The notes under the pieces are model-generated. The model was given only the letters and a program-made list of their open reading frames with translations, was not told where the DNA came from and did not search any database. 41,428 nucleotides of DNA from a virus. Within the stretch, counting starts at the first letter, position 1, and each line of letters opens with the position of its first letter. Below, in pieces: positions 31,795 to 41,091 of this stretch. The translations under genes and the position numbers were made by a program. The stretch lies in IMG/VR virus record IMGVR_UViG_3300029319_000126, positions 1 to 41,428 of that record; one strand, 5' to 3'.

Positions 31795-32967
31795 ATGCCC
31801 ACATTTGCAAATACAACTAATCCCACACCATTTGGATTTTTTGACACAGATACCAACTTCCAGACAGAAGCCGATGCAATGATTACTTTTGTCAAGAGAA
31901 AGCTCGGGGATGATATCCTGAGTGTTGAATTGACAAAGAAGCAAATCTGGGCTTGCTTCGAAGAGTCTTTTTTGCAATACGGCTCGATTATTAACGAATA
32001 CCAAGCAAAGTCACAACTAACAGATTTTTTAGGAACAGCAACGGGAAGCATGTCAGGGTCGGAGCAACTCTACCCTAGAGAAACTCTGGAGTTTTTAAAT
32101 CGTCAAGCAGAGCCCTATGCTTTTGAAGCAGGAATAGGGGGATCTTATGAGTCAATATCCGGGTCTATTCAGCTAATAAAAGATCAGCAAGACTACGATA
32201 TTTACGACAACTTAAAGGATGCCGCCGGCAATCTTCTATTTTCATCTTCTCTTAATAGAAATAACACGAGAATGAAAATACAAGAAGTTTTTCACTTTAA
32301 TCCCACAGCTGCATATAGATTTTTTGATACAACATCGGCAATTAACTACCTTAACAATGAGTTTTCTTTTGAATCTTTCACACCCGAAACAATATTTTAC
32401 GTGCTTCCTGTTTTTGAAGATATTCTCCGCGCCGGGCAAATGAATGTTTCGCACCGAGTCCGAAGATCAAATTATTCTTACAAGATAACTGGAACAAAAA
32501 TAAGAATATTTCCTATGCCTACTGGAAATCAGATTAACAAAAAGCTTTTTATTAGAGTTTCTTTTGCACCCGACCCATTAAAACCTGCGTTTAAAGATGA
32601 TTCAATTTATGGGGTGAGTAATTTATCTAACGTTCCTTTCGGAAGACTTAACTTTTCAAAAGTAAACTCAGTGGGCAGGCAATGGACGCGCCAGTATGCA
32701 CTGGCTTTGGCTACAGAGCTTTTAGGTCTAGTAAGATCAAAGTTCTCAACCGTCCCTATTCCCCAGGGTGATCTCACTCTAAATGGCGGAAATCTTGTAA
32801 CTCAAGGCAGAGAAGATAAGACAAAATTAGTAGAACAAATCAGAACTATGCTTGAGTCGATGACTTATGACAAATTTATTGAGATCAATGCAAACAAAGC
32901 TGAGAACATCCAGAAGCAACTTAAGACTATACCCGTTCCTAATGGCGGGGCTATTACAATGGGTTAG
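31795..32967 (+). CDS. 13: Neck protein (gp13-like)
   Basis: A 390-residue protein, first gene of the neck/tail unit. 'EADAMITFVKRKLGDDILSV', 'ELTKKQIWACFEESFLQYGS' and 'NEYQAKSQLTDFLGTATGS' are segments I associate with proteins annotated as gp13-like neck proteins in marine T4-like phages. A second half with mixed alpha/beta character ends in a helical segment and 'TIPVPNGGAITMG'. In T4, gp13 and gp14 close the filled head and bind the tail; T4 gp13 is shorter (309). The following genes look like gp14 and gp15, which supports the call. The sequence match to T4 itself is not obvious by eye, so the number is tentative. Confidence 0.65.
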   Translation: MPTFANTTNPTPFGFFDTDTNFQTEADAMITFVKRKLGDDILSVELTKKQIWACFEESFLQYGSIINEYQAKSQLTDFLGTATGSMSGSEQLYPRETLEFLNRQAEPYAFEAGIGGSYESISGSIQLIKDQQDYDIYDNLKDAAGNLLFSSSLNRNNTRMKIQEVFHFNPTAAYRFFDTTSAINYLNNEFSFESFTPETIFYVLPVFEDILRAGQMNVSHRVRRSNYSYKITGTKIRIFPMPTGNQINKKLFIRVSFAPDPLKPAFKDDSIYGVSNLSNVPFGRLNFSKVNSVGRQWTRQYALALATELLGLVRSKFSTVPIPQGDLTLNGGNLVTQGREDKTKLVEQIRTMLESMTYDKFIEINANKAENIQKQLKTIPVPNGGAITMG

Positions 32968-32971
32968 ATAA

Positions 32972-33643
32972 ATGCCTAGGCTTTTTATTACTGGAAGAGA
33001 AATTGACCTGATATCTGACTTGACAAAAGAAGTCAACAAAGACGTTATCGGGACAAAGATCTACTATTATTCAATCTCAGCTACTAAGACTCGCATTCAT
33101 GATGTCTACTCAGAGGCTCCTGAGAAGATCTTTGAAAACCCGGTCGAAGTAACCGCAGTCGTTGAATACTCAGAAACTGATCAAAGCACTACCAAGTTCG
33201 GAATAGATAAAAACTATACTGTCAAGGCTTTTCTTCATGCAAGAGACTTGCTTGATATCGGTCTTGATGTTCAGGTGGGTGACTTCTTTAGCTACGGCGA
33301 TGTTTTTTATGAAATTGCTGCAAGAAAAGTTGAAAAGACTCTTTTTGGACAAATCGAGCATTACGCAGGCATAACTTTAACTGCTGTTCCTGCAAGAAAG
33401 AACAATTTTGTCACTCAGGTTCTTGGGCCGACAGATTTTACATACTCAGATGCAGATGCAGTTCAGACTACCTACAATCAAACTCGAGGCTTTAAGGAAA
33501 ATGATGATGGAGTTACGGGCGACGTAAGAGCACTTCGCGAGAAAGGTGTCCTAAGTGACCCGATTACAGGTCCGAAGCAAGTTTCTCCTAGGGGTAGTGA
33601 AGTTCCTGATGACTATTCTTTCTATGATGAAGGCGAAGGATAA
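32972..33643 (+). CDS. 14: Neck protein (gp14-like)
   Basis: A 223-residue protein starting four bases after the gp13-like stop. The order of elements recalls gp14: an N-terminal helical part with 'DVIGTKIYYYSISATKTRIH', 'DVYSEAPEKIFENPVEVTAV', a strand with 'TKFGIDKNYTVKAF', then 'VQVGDFFSYGDVFYEI', comparable to the 'GD-I-Y-FEI' segment of T4-type gp14. The C-terminal part ('TDFTYSDADAVQTTYNQTRG', 'GVTGDVRALREKGVLSDPIT') is a motif I know from neck-region proteins of marine phages. It would form part of the collar that seals the head. The gp14 number is inference from order and this partial pattern. Confidence 0.6.
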   Translation: MPRLFITGREIDLISDLTKEVNKDVIGTKIYYYSISATKTRIHDVYSEAPEKIFENPVEVTAVVEYSETDQSTTKFGIDKNYTVKAFLHARDLLDIGLDVQVGDFFSYGDVFYEIAARKVEKTLFGQIEHYAGITLTAVPARKNNFVTQVLGPTDFTYSDADAVQTTYNQTRGFKENDDGVTGDVRALREKGVLSDPITGPKQVSPRGSEVPDDYSFYDEGEG

Positions 33644-33646
33644 TTT

Positions 33647-34882
33647 ATGCCTACAAGAAAAAACATAGGGGATCCTAACGGGGGCTCAATACACCAGCCA
33701 GATAGGTTGCAAACAGGATATCAGGGGTCAAACATACCAGATGATTTTCATATTCCTGCTTGCGGTATAGGCGACGTTGACAGGGCATTTTTCAACCTTT
33801 TTGACAAAGACATAAATTTTACCATTGTTAATCGAGGGACTTCTGAAAAAGTTCCAGTAATTTTCGCCACCGGTGAGAGATTCGCAATTATTAAAAAAGA
33901 GCAACCTGTCCGCGACGACGCTGGTCGCGTCATCATTCCCTTGATTTCAATTAGAAGAACATCGATCGACCAGTCAACAGCAGCCACAGTTCCAGGCCCT
34001 AGAGCTGACGTTGGTGAAGTCACTATCAAAAGAAGGCTAAGTTCAAAAGATCCAAGATACCAGTCTTTGGTAAACAAGACCCGCCTAAGAAATCAGGATA
34101 ATGTTGCATCTCCAGAAAATGTAGAATCGAGAAATCCTGCTCGAAACGCTCGTGCCGGGAAGGTGGGCTCTAGAAGGCCAGAGGCAGAATTTGTAGGTGA
34201 TACATACCCGGGCTACTCCCTCAAGCCTGATCTTGGAAAAAATATTTTTGAAATTATTACCGTTCCTAACCCTACTTTTTTCTCAATTAGTTATGAAGTA
34301 GTTTTTTGGACAAATTATGTAACGCACATGAACCAGCTTATAGAGACTCTGATGTCTTCATACAGCCCGTCAGGTTCTGCAAGGCACGAATTCAAGATAA
34401 CTAGTGACAAAGGCTATTATTTTATTGCGTTCGTTGACAATACCCTGACCAATGCAGATAATTTTGATGATTTCACAGACCAAGAGCGAATTGTAAGATA
34501 CACCTTAAACTTTACAGTGACGGGCTACTTAATTGCACCTCAAAATCCAGGTGATCCATCGCCTTTTAGAAAGTTTTTATCTGCTCCTGATGTATCTTTT
34601 GAAATGTTCCAGGTAAATGCCCCTCTTGTAGGAGAAGAGAGAAATAAACCTCCAGTTTCTGGAGATGTCGATGACTTTATTTTACAGGACATTGAGGATA
34701 TCGGGCGCGACGGAAATGTAGTCGATTCTGATAGAAGAACTGTAGAAAAAGTAAGAAATATTATTAAAAATCCCGTAACGGGAGAGAACGAAGTTGAGAT
34801 TTTAAAAGTCTTGTCTCGAAACGAAAGAAAGGGTGAGTCAGTTGTTAAAGCGAGAATCATCAAGAAACTGGGGGACATTTAA
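33647..34882 (+). CDS. 15: Tail terminator / sheath stabiliser (gp15-like)
   Basis: A 411-residue protein beginning three bases after the previous stop. The region 'ITVPNPTFFSISYEVVFWTN', 'YVTHMNQLIETLMSSYSPSG', then 'EFKITSDKGYYFIAFVD' and 'QERIVRYTLNFTVTGYLIAP' matches T4-type gp15, where a tyrosine-rich 'YELSFWT.Y..HM.QL.E' helix and a 'RRI.YT..F.V.GY..P' strand are typical. gp15 caps the tail tube and sheath and connects to the neck. T4 gp15 has 272 residues; here an N-terminal extension and a C-terminal ~110-residue charged tail are extra. It directly precedes the sheath genes, in keeping with its function. Confidence 0.75.
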   Translation: MPTRKNIGDPNGGSIHQPDRLQTGYQGSNIPDDFHIPACGIGDVDRAFFNLFDKDINFTIVNRGTSEKVPVIFATGERFAIIKKEQPVRDDAGRVIIPLISIRRTSIDQSTAATVPGPRADVGEVTIKRRLSSKDPRYQSLVNKTRLRNQDNVASPENVESRNPARNARAGKVGSRRPEAEFVGDTYPGYSLKPDLGKNIFEIITVPNPTFFSISYEVVFWTNYVTHMNQLIETLMSSYSPSGSARHEFKITSDKGYYFIAFVDNTLTNADNFDDFTDQERIVRYTLNFTVTGYLIAPQNPGDPSPFRKFLSAPDVSFEMFQVNAPLVGEERNKPPVSGDVDDFILQDIEDIGRDGNVVDSDRRTVEKVRNIIKNPVTGENEVEILKVLSRNERKGESVVKARIIKKLGDI

Positions 34883-34904
34883 GGGACTTTTGATCTTAAT
34901 CCCA

Positions 34905-34913
34905 ATATTTATA
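34905..34913 (+). promoter_or_regulatory. Candidate phage promoter box (ATATTTATA), variant
   Basis: ATATTTATA, 37 bases before the ATG of the first sheath gene, in a 59-base gap, with TAGGAG between box and start. A near match to the ATATTTAAT box. The sheath genes need high expression, which fits an internal promoter. Confidence 0.38.
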
Positions 34914-34941
34914 GATAGTTATGTGCTAGGAGACCGTTTCA

Positions 34942-37900
34942 ATGGCCGAACAAACATTTAGATCTCCCGGTTTTTTTGATCAAGAGGTAGACTTAACCCA
35001 GCGTGAAAATCCTCCTATAGGAACCCCCGCTGGCGTTATTGGAACCGCTGAAAAAGGACCTGCTTTTGTCCCAGTGACTGTGGGCTCTTTTGCTGACTTT
35101 CAAACTAAGTTTGGAGGTCTTAATTCAAAAAGATTTGGCCCCTATGCAGTCCGGGAATTTCTTAAGAACAGAGACGCTGTAACATATGTGAGAGTGCTTG
35201 GCGCTGGTTCCAACACTTCCGTTTCTGATATAAATACAACTAGAGCCCAGGGCACGGTTAAAAATGCCGGATTTAGCCTGGCTTCAACCGCAGTCGCTGC
35301 AAACATCCAGCCACTCGGGCACATGGGGACAGTGCAGTTTCTAACAGCAAAGCATGTTGTATCTGCATCTGAAGCATTTGGCTTTCCAGTTTTCACTGAT
35401 AATTCTACCATTGGAAACGCCGACGCCAATCTTGTAAGAGCAGTTTTGTTTACAACAAATGATGCAAGGCTTGGGGTTCTTAATCACAACCAGACCGGTG
35501 CAACCATTAAAACCGCATTCAATGAGTTTGCGACAGTTGGTGGAAAAACCGCAGTCCTAAAAGATGAATTCAAGCTTTTTGTGTCTACTTCCGCAGGAAC
35601 ATCATACGGTAATGATGACAACATCGCCGGAGTAAGAATTTTTACTGCTTCACTAAATCCAAGAAGTATAAACTACGTTAGAAATACGCTCAATACAGAT
35701 CCTGATCGATTTGCGGCAGAAAAGCATCTTCTTTATGCTGCTTTTGATGTTGAGCCAGAATTAGCTACGGTGGCTAGAGCAACCAATTCAGTTGCCATGC
35801 TCTCAGGTTCAGCCCATTCTTCGAGTGATAACCCAGCAGCACAAGCTTTTAGAGTTGCATTCGGTAGATTTGATACTAGGTACCAGACGCCTCGAACTAC
35901 AGAGTTTATATCTCAGCCTTTCGGTGACACAGAATTCGATCTCTTTCACTTTGAAACAATATCAGACGGCGAATATGCCAACCGCAAATTCAAAGTCTCT
36001 ATTAAGGCAATTCGAGGATCATCGGATCCCGCACAAGAAAGAGGAACATTTACAGTTCAAGTTAGATCTTACGGCGATTCTGACTTCGCGCCACAAGTGC
36101 TAGAAGAATATCCTGGGTGTAATCTGGATCCCACGTCTGAAACTTATGTTGCCCGCATGATAGGTGATATGAAGGCGTTCTTTAATTTTGATGCAGATGA
36201 TCCTGATGAACGTCGTGTAATGGTTCAGGGCAAGTTTCCCAATAAGTCTAAATACGTTCGCATAGTTATGCACTCTAACGTAGCTGACGATATAGTTCCT
36301 GCGACTGCCCTACCATTTGGCTTCCGAGGTCTTCCTGCATTGAAGACTAATGATCTAAACTCAGATCAGCAGCCCAATAAAAGCCAAGCCCGACTCGCAG
36401 GATACAGCGCAATTGATGCCCTTACGGGCTCGGTTGTTCCTCCAGTTCCCTTGACATTTAAAGCAACCAGGGGCGCAGTTTCCACAACTGCAGGCCTCGT
36501 TGGAAAAGCCGGATCAACTGAAGTTGTTGACAACAGAGTTTACTTTGGAGTAAAGACAACTGCGCTGGCTTCCACGGGAACAGTTGGCAATGCCAACCTG
36601 AATGCTAACGTTGGGACTTCGGTAAATAAGGGGCTTCAAGATCAGCTCATGTTCTTGGGCTTGAAGAAGATGGATAATCTTCACACAGGCTCTGGAGCAG
36701 ATAACTTTAATGACAACAAGTTTACCCTAGCAAGAGTTGCCCTTCCCAACCAAGCAGGCGGCAGCTCAACAGGCGTTTACAACGATACAGAGCTTACGGG
36801 AACAGTTTCTGAGCATATGCTGGATGCCGCATACATTAGAAACGGAATACCAGACTCAACTCAATACACTATTACAGTGGGGTCAGACCTTTCTAATAGA
36901 ATTACTTTTGGAACCCTTCTTGCCCAGACTTCTTCTGTAACTTTCAACAGATTTACAGACTTTATGAAGTTTACCAATGTATTCTTCGGCGGCTTTGACG
37001 GCGTCAATACAATGGATAAAAACGCTCGCCGCTTAAATGATAAGTCAGTATCTCTCGATTCCGGCGGAGGAGCAGCTTCGGGTTATGTCCCGGCCGGATT
37101 CGCGGCCAATCAGAACGGAGCGGGCAAAGATAACAGCGGCGTTAGATCATACCAAGCAGCCGCAGATATAATGACTGATCCATTCGCTGTAAGCACTAAT
37201 ATTCTAGCAATTCCTGGAATTAGAGAAAGCTTTGTAACTGATCATGCTATGAGTCGAAACAAGGATTATGGCATGTCCATCTACTTGCTGGACATTCCAC
37301 AGTTTGATGACTCAGACAATAGAATCTACGACGATTCTTCTGAACGCCCCTCAGTATCAAAGACTTCAACTCAGTTTGAAGGAAGAAGAATTGATAACAA
37401 CACTGCGGCTGCATACTTCCCAGATGTTGTAATCGAAGATGACATAAATAACGAACGCGTCAAAGTCCCACCCTCAGTTGCAGCAATCGCCGCGCTAGGA
37501 TTTAATGATGCAGTTTCATTCCCGTGGTTTGCTCCAGCTGGCTTCAATCGCGGCTCCCTAGATTTTGTCAAGAACACAGGAGTTCGATTAACTGCTGGTG
37601 ACAGGGATACACTTTACGATGCAAGGGTTAACCCGATCGCGAACTTCCCACAACAGGGATTTGTGATTTTTGGACAAAAGACCTTGCAGGCTGCTCAATC
37701 TGCACTGGATCGCGTCAACGTAAGAAGATTGATGCTTGAGGTCAAGAGAGCAGTTTCGGACGTAGCTAATAGAATATTGTTTGAGCAAAACACTCCAGCA
37801 ACTCGCGCGAGATTTATTTCTCAAGTAACGCCTATTCTAGCTACGATACAAGCTCAGAGCGGAATTGAGAACTTTAAGGTTGTAATGGATGATACTAACA

Positions 37901-38022
37901 ACACTACAGACGATGTTCTCTCAAATCGACTAAATGGTAAAATTGTGCTGGTTCCAACTCGTGCAATTGAGTTTATTTCACTAGACTTCGTAATTACCAA
38001 TTCAGGAGTTAGCTTTGAGTAA
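34942..38022 (+). CDS. 18: Contractile tail sheath protein, copy 1 (gp18-like)
   Basis: A 1026-residue sheath subunit. The N-terminus shows the family pattern 'FRSPGFFDQEVDLT', 'GTPAGVIGTAEKGPAFVPV', 'FGPYAVREFLKNRDAVTYVR', 'VLGAG'. The C-terminal domain has 'FPWFAPAGFNRGSL', 'LYDARVNPIANFP', 'IFGQKTLQAAQSALDRVNVR', 'RAIEFISLDFVITNSG'. These ends make the inner layer and linker contacts in contractile sheaths. T4 gp18 has 659 residues; about 350 more here lie in the middle and should form larger outward-facing domains. The gene at 38059 is a clear paralogue with matching blocks along its whole length, including the middle ('GCNLDPTSETYVARMIGD'). The upstream ribosome-binding site is TAGGAG. 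Confidence 0.93.
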   Translation: MAEQTFRSPGFFDQEVDLTQRENPPIGTPAGVIGTAEKGPAFVPVTVGSFADFQTKFGGLNSKRFGPYAVREFLKNRDAVTYVRVLGAGSNTSVSDINTTRAQGTVKNAGFSLASTAVAANIQPLGHMGTVQFLTAKHVVSASEAFGFPVFTDNSTIGNADANLVRAVLFTTNDARLGVLNHNQTGATIKTAFNEFATVGGKTAVLKDEFKLFVSTSAGTSYGNDDNIAGVRIFTASLNPRSINYVRNTLNTDPDRFAAEKHLLYAAFDVEPELATVARATNSVAMLSGSAHSSSDNPAAQAFRVAFGRFDTRYQTPRTTEFISQPFGDTEFDLFHFETISDGEYANRKFKVSIKAIRGSSDPAQERGTFTVQVRSYGDSDFAPQVLEEYPGCNLDPTSETYVARMIGDMKAFFNFDADDPDERRVMVQGKFPNKSKYVRIVMHSNVADDIVPATALPFGFRGLPALKTNDLNSDQQPNKSQARLAGYSAIDALTGSVVPPVPLTFKATRGAVSTTAGLVGKAGSTEVVDNRVYFGVKTTALASTGTVGNANLNANVGTSVNKGLQDQLMFLGLKKMDNLHTGSGADNFNDNKFTLARVALPNQAGGSSTGVYNDTELTGTVSEHMLDAAYIRNGIPDSTQYTITVGSDLSNRITFGTLLAQTSSVTFNRFTDFMKFTNVFFGGFDGVNTMDKNARRLNDKSVSLDSGGGAASGYVPAGFAANQNGAGKDNSGVRSYQAAADIMTDPFAVSTNILAIPGIRESFVTDHAMSRNKDYGMSIYLLDIPQFDDSDNRIYDDSSERPSVSKTSTQFEGRRIDNNTAAAYFPDVVIEDDINNERVKVPPSVAAIAALGFNDAVSFPWFAPAGFNRGSLDFVKNTGVRLTAGDRDTLYDARVNPIANFPQQGFVIFGQKTLQAAQSALDRVNVRRLMLEVKRAVSDVANRILFEQNTPATRARFISQVTPILATIQAQSGIENFKVVMDDTNNTTDDVLSNRLNGKIVLVPTRAIEFISLDFVITNSGVSFE

Positions 38023-38058
38023 TAGATATATTTTGAGCATATTCAGGAGAAAAGTCTG

Positions 38059-41040
38059 ATGGCAGAGTTAACCTTTAAGAGTCCAGGTGTCAGCACAAGA
38101 GAAATTGATATCTCCGCTCCCAGCAAGTCCGGTCCTTCCGGTGTTCCTGCAGGTGTAGTTGGAACAGCTGATGAAGGGCGTGCCTTTGTTCCTGTTCTGG
38201 TTGCAGATACCCAGGAATTTCAAAACAAGTTTGGCGCCATTAAAGGTGACAAATTCGGACCTTTAGCAGCCCAGCAGTGGCTGAACAACGCACGAGCTTT
38301 AACGTATGTTCGAGTTTTGGGTGCGGGTGATGGCAAGCAAAGAAGCTCAACTGATGGATCCGTCACAAATGCAGGATTCGTTGTTGGTCAAAGAGAGCCT
38401 TTAGGTTCCGGACTGATAGGTCACAATCCTAACGCAGTTCAGAACGGCCCACTAGGAAGAACTTTCTTCTTAGGTTGTTTCATGTCGCAGTCGGTAGGAT
38501 CAACAATATTCAGTGATGCAGGAATTCAAGTTCTTGGAGATGAGAGGGCACGCCCAATTCTTCGAGGCGTGGTTTTTGCAGCCTCCGGTGTGGTTCCCAC
38601 GCTTTCATCCTCTAATAAGGTTGCAGGAAGAAATTCCGCTGCACCTTCTCCTGTAGTTGATAGTAGAACTCTTAAGGGTGGCCTGACCGGAACAGTTAAT
38701 ATCGGTTCCGGAAAGCAAGAATTTGTTATGTTGCTGAACGGCCACAGAAATACTCCTTTCAAGAATGTTGTTACTGCTTCTTTTGATCCGCTGGCAACAA
38801 ATTACTTTGGAAATGTTTTTAATAGGGATCCAGAGGCAATACAGGATCACGGTTACGTTCTTTATACGCAGTATGATGTTTACCCAGCATTTGCAGCGGT
38901 CACAGGAACTCAATGCTTACCTGTAACAGGAACAGCGCAGCCAGCAAACCACGAAAATGTTGCTTTCTTGACAACTTCTTCTTTAGGAAGAAATGCAGGA
39001 TCAGCGGCTGTTCCTAATTACGAAAACTTTAAAGAGCGCTACGCAGCTCCTCATGCTCCCTTTGTTATTTCTCAAACAATCGGCGGAAAGAGAAGAAACC
39101 TCTTTAGAGTTCACGCTATTTCTGATGGTGCAGTTGCAAACCAAAGATACAAGATATCCATTGAAAACGTCGCCAAGTCGAGCGATCCTAATAACGACTT
39201 TGGATCATTTGATCTTGTAGTAAGAGATTTTAGTGATCGAGATGAAGAGAAGGTTGTTCTGGAAGCTTACCGCGGACTAAACTTAGATCCTACTTCTGAC
39301 AACTTTATTGCTCGTCGAATCGGGGACCAGCATATCTTCTACGATTTCGACCGCGCACAAGGATCACAAAAAATAGTAGTCCAGGGCAACTTCCCCAACG
39401 TGTCAAGCAGGATCAGGATTTCTCTTGATGCCGCTGTAGCCAACGGTGATGTTTCTGAGTCTGCTCTTCCGCTAGGTTTCCGAGGCATCGACCATCTAAT
39501 AACTTCAGGTGCAAATATTTTAACTGCCGGAAAGTTCAATGCAAATTTGCAACAGACAGTTGAGCCTCCTGTCCCGCTTAGAATAGACATAAATGATGGA
39601 CTCTCTCCCAAGAAGATCGCAAACAAGGCGTATTACTGGGGTGTCCAGTTTGAGAGAAGAACATCTACGTCTCTTCCCAACAAGGAGCGAATTGCTGACG
39701 CAACTATTGCTTCTTTTACGAAATTCTTCCCTAACTTCATAGGGGTTTCAAACCAGAACTTTGTAACAGGAAACAACCCCAATCAGGCAGATTCCGGAGG
39801 AGTTATCCTTGATTGTGACCGATTTAACAACAACGTTTTCTCTTTCGAGAACGTCAAGGTTGTTACAGGTTCCGACGGCCTTATGTCCTCCCTGGATTCC
39901 GATCTCACAGGTGCGGTATACGTCAGAAAAGGTAATATTGCTGCCAATGCTTCAGCAAAGACAAGAGCCTTCTCCGTAGACGATACAGCCAAGCCAGCCA
40001 TTAAGCGCCTTACGAAGTTTAGCTTCTTCCTACAGGGTGGATTTGATGGGACTGATATCTTCAATAAAGAATCATCCAAGCTTTCCAATACTGCAGTGAA
40101 GGGTGAGGCAGATGACGCAAGTAGAGGCCTTACAGCAGGATCAGCTACTGCAGCATATCGAAAAGCCGCTGATATTATGGGCGAAAAAGCAGACGTAGAG
40201 ATACAGTTGCTAGCAATACCAGGAATTAGACACTCTAATGTTACTGACCATGTCATAGATGTGGTTGAGGACCGCTTCGATGCACTTTACCTAATGGACA
40301 TTGAAGAGAGAGACGAAGTTAATTCTGTTGTAACGTCGTCCCTCCAGCGAGTTCATGTTGGAAACACAGTCTCTGCATTCGGCGACAGAGCCCTCGACAC
40401 CTCCTTCGCCGCTGCATACTTCCCAGATGTGAATGTTAATGCAACAGTTGAGACAGCCGCCGGAACTGGAAACATCATTGTCCAGGTCCCGCCATCAGTT
40501 GCAGTTCTAGGAGCTTTCTCCTTTAACGACGCTGTTGCCTTCCCGTGGTTTGCTCCAGCAGGATTCGCCCGCGGCGCACTCAACTCGTTGTCAACAGCCG
40601 TTGCTCTTAACAGAAGTAACTTGGATGACCTCTACGATAAGGATATTAATCCTATCGTGAAGTTCCCGGCGACAGGCCCGGTAATTTACGGCCAAAAAAC
40701 ACTTCAGGCAGCTCAAAGTGCTCTTGATAGAGTCAACGTAAGACGCCTTCTAATCGACATTAGAAGAAATGTCAAGCGAGTTGCAGAATCGCTTCTGTTC
40801 GAACCAAACCGAGAATCTACCCTTGAAAGATTTACAGCCCTGGTTACCCCTCTACTACAGAGAGTCCAGCAGGAACAAGGGATTGACAGGTTTAAGGTTC
40901 TAATCGATACCACCACCACAACGCAAGCTGATATTGAGAATAATACTGTTCGAGGAAAGATCTTCTTGCAACCCACACGTTCAATTGAGTTTGTCTCCAT
41001 CGACTTCGTCGTGACCAACGCAGGCGCTGAAGGATTATGA
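38059..41040 (+). CDS. 18: Contractile tail sheath protein, copy 2 (gp18-like)
   Basis: A 993-residue paralogue of the preceding gene. Matching blocks: 'FKSPGVSTREIDIS', 'GVPAGVVGTADEGRAFVPV', 'FGPLAAQQWLNNARALTYVR', 'GLNLDPTSDNFIARRIGD', 'FPWFAPAGFARGAL', 'IYGQKTLQAAQSALDRVNVR', 'RSIEFVSIDFVVTNAG'. The C-terminal 200 residues are best conserved and the segment about 110-330 most divergent, so the two copies probably share the inner sheath fold but expose different surfaces. The gap to copy 1 is 36 bases with CAGGAG and a TATATTTTG stretch. Both copies are intact. Whether both build the tail or one is specialised cannot be told from the sequence. Confidence 0.93.
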   Translation: MAELTFKSPGVSTREIDISAPSKSGPSGVPAGVVGTADEGRAFVPVLVADTQEFQNKFGAIKGDKFGPLAAQQWLNNARALTYVRVLGAGDGKQRSSTDGSVTNAGFVVGQREPLGSGLIGHNPNAVQNGPLGRTFFLGCFMSQSVGSTIFSDAGIQVLGDERARPILRGVVFAASGVVPTLSSSNKVAGRNSAAPSPVVDSRTLKGGLTGTVNIGSGKQEFVMLLNGHRNTPFKNVVTASFDPLATNYFGNVFNRDPEAIQDHGYVLYTQYDVYPAFAAVTGTQCLPVTGTAQPANHENVAFLTTSSLGRNAGSAAVPNYENFKERYAAPHAPFVISQTIGGKRRNLFRVHAISDGAVANQRYKISIENVAKSSDPNNDFGSFDLVVRDFSDRDEEKVVLEAYRGLNLDPTSDNFIARRIGDQHIFYDFDRAQGSQKIVVQGNFPNVSSRIRISLDAAVANGDVSESALPLGFRGIDHLITSGANILTAGKFNANLQQTVEPPVPLRIDINDGLSPKKIANKAYYWGVQFERRTSTSLPNKERIADATIASFTKFFPNFIGVSNQNFVTGNNPNQADSGGVILDCDRFNNNVFSFENVKVVTGSDGLMSSLDSDLTGAVYVRKGNIAANASAKTRAFSVDDTAKPAIKRLTKFSFFLQGGFDGTDIFNKESSKLSNTAVKGEADDASRGLTAGSATAAYRKAADIMGEKADVEIQLLAIPGIRHSNVTDHVIDVVEDRFDALYLMDIEERDEVNSVVTSSLQRVHVGNTVSAFGDRALDTSFAAAYFPDVNVNATVETAAGTGNIIVQVPPSVAVLGAFSFNDAVAFPWFAPAGFARGALNSLSTAVALNRSNLDDLYDKDINPIVKFPATGPVIYGQKTLQAAQSALDRVNVRRLLIDIRRNVKRVAESLLFEPNRESTLERFTALVTPLLQRVQQEQGIDRFKVLIDTTTTTQADIENNTVRGKIFLQPTRSIEFVSIDFVVTNAGAEGL

Positions 41041-41091
41041 GATAAAAAATGAATAAAGCAAATACATATATAAGACTGCTAGGAGTTAATA

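Noticed and set aside
39783-40256. Antisense frame of 157 codons opposite sheath copy 2
   Set aside because: It is fully inside a well-supported gene, and every supported gene is on the + strand. No promoter or ribosome-binding site was seen.
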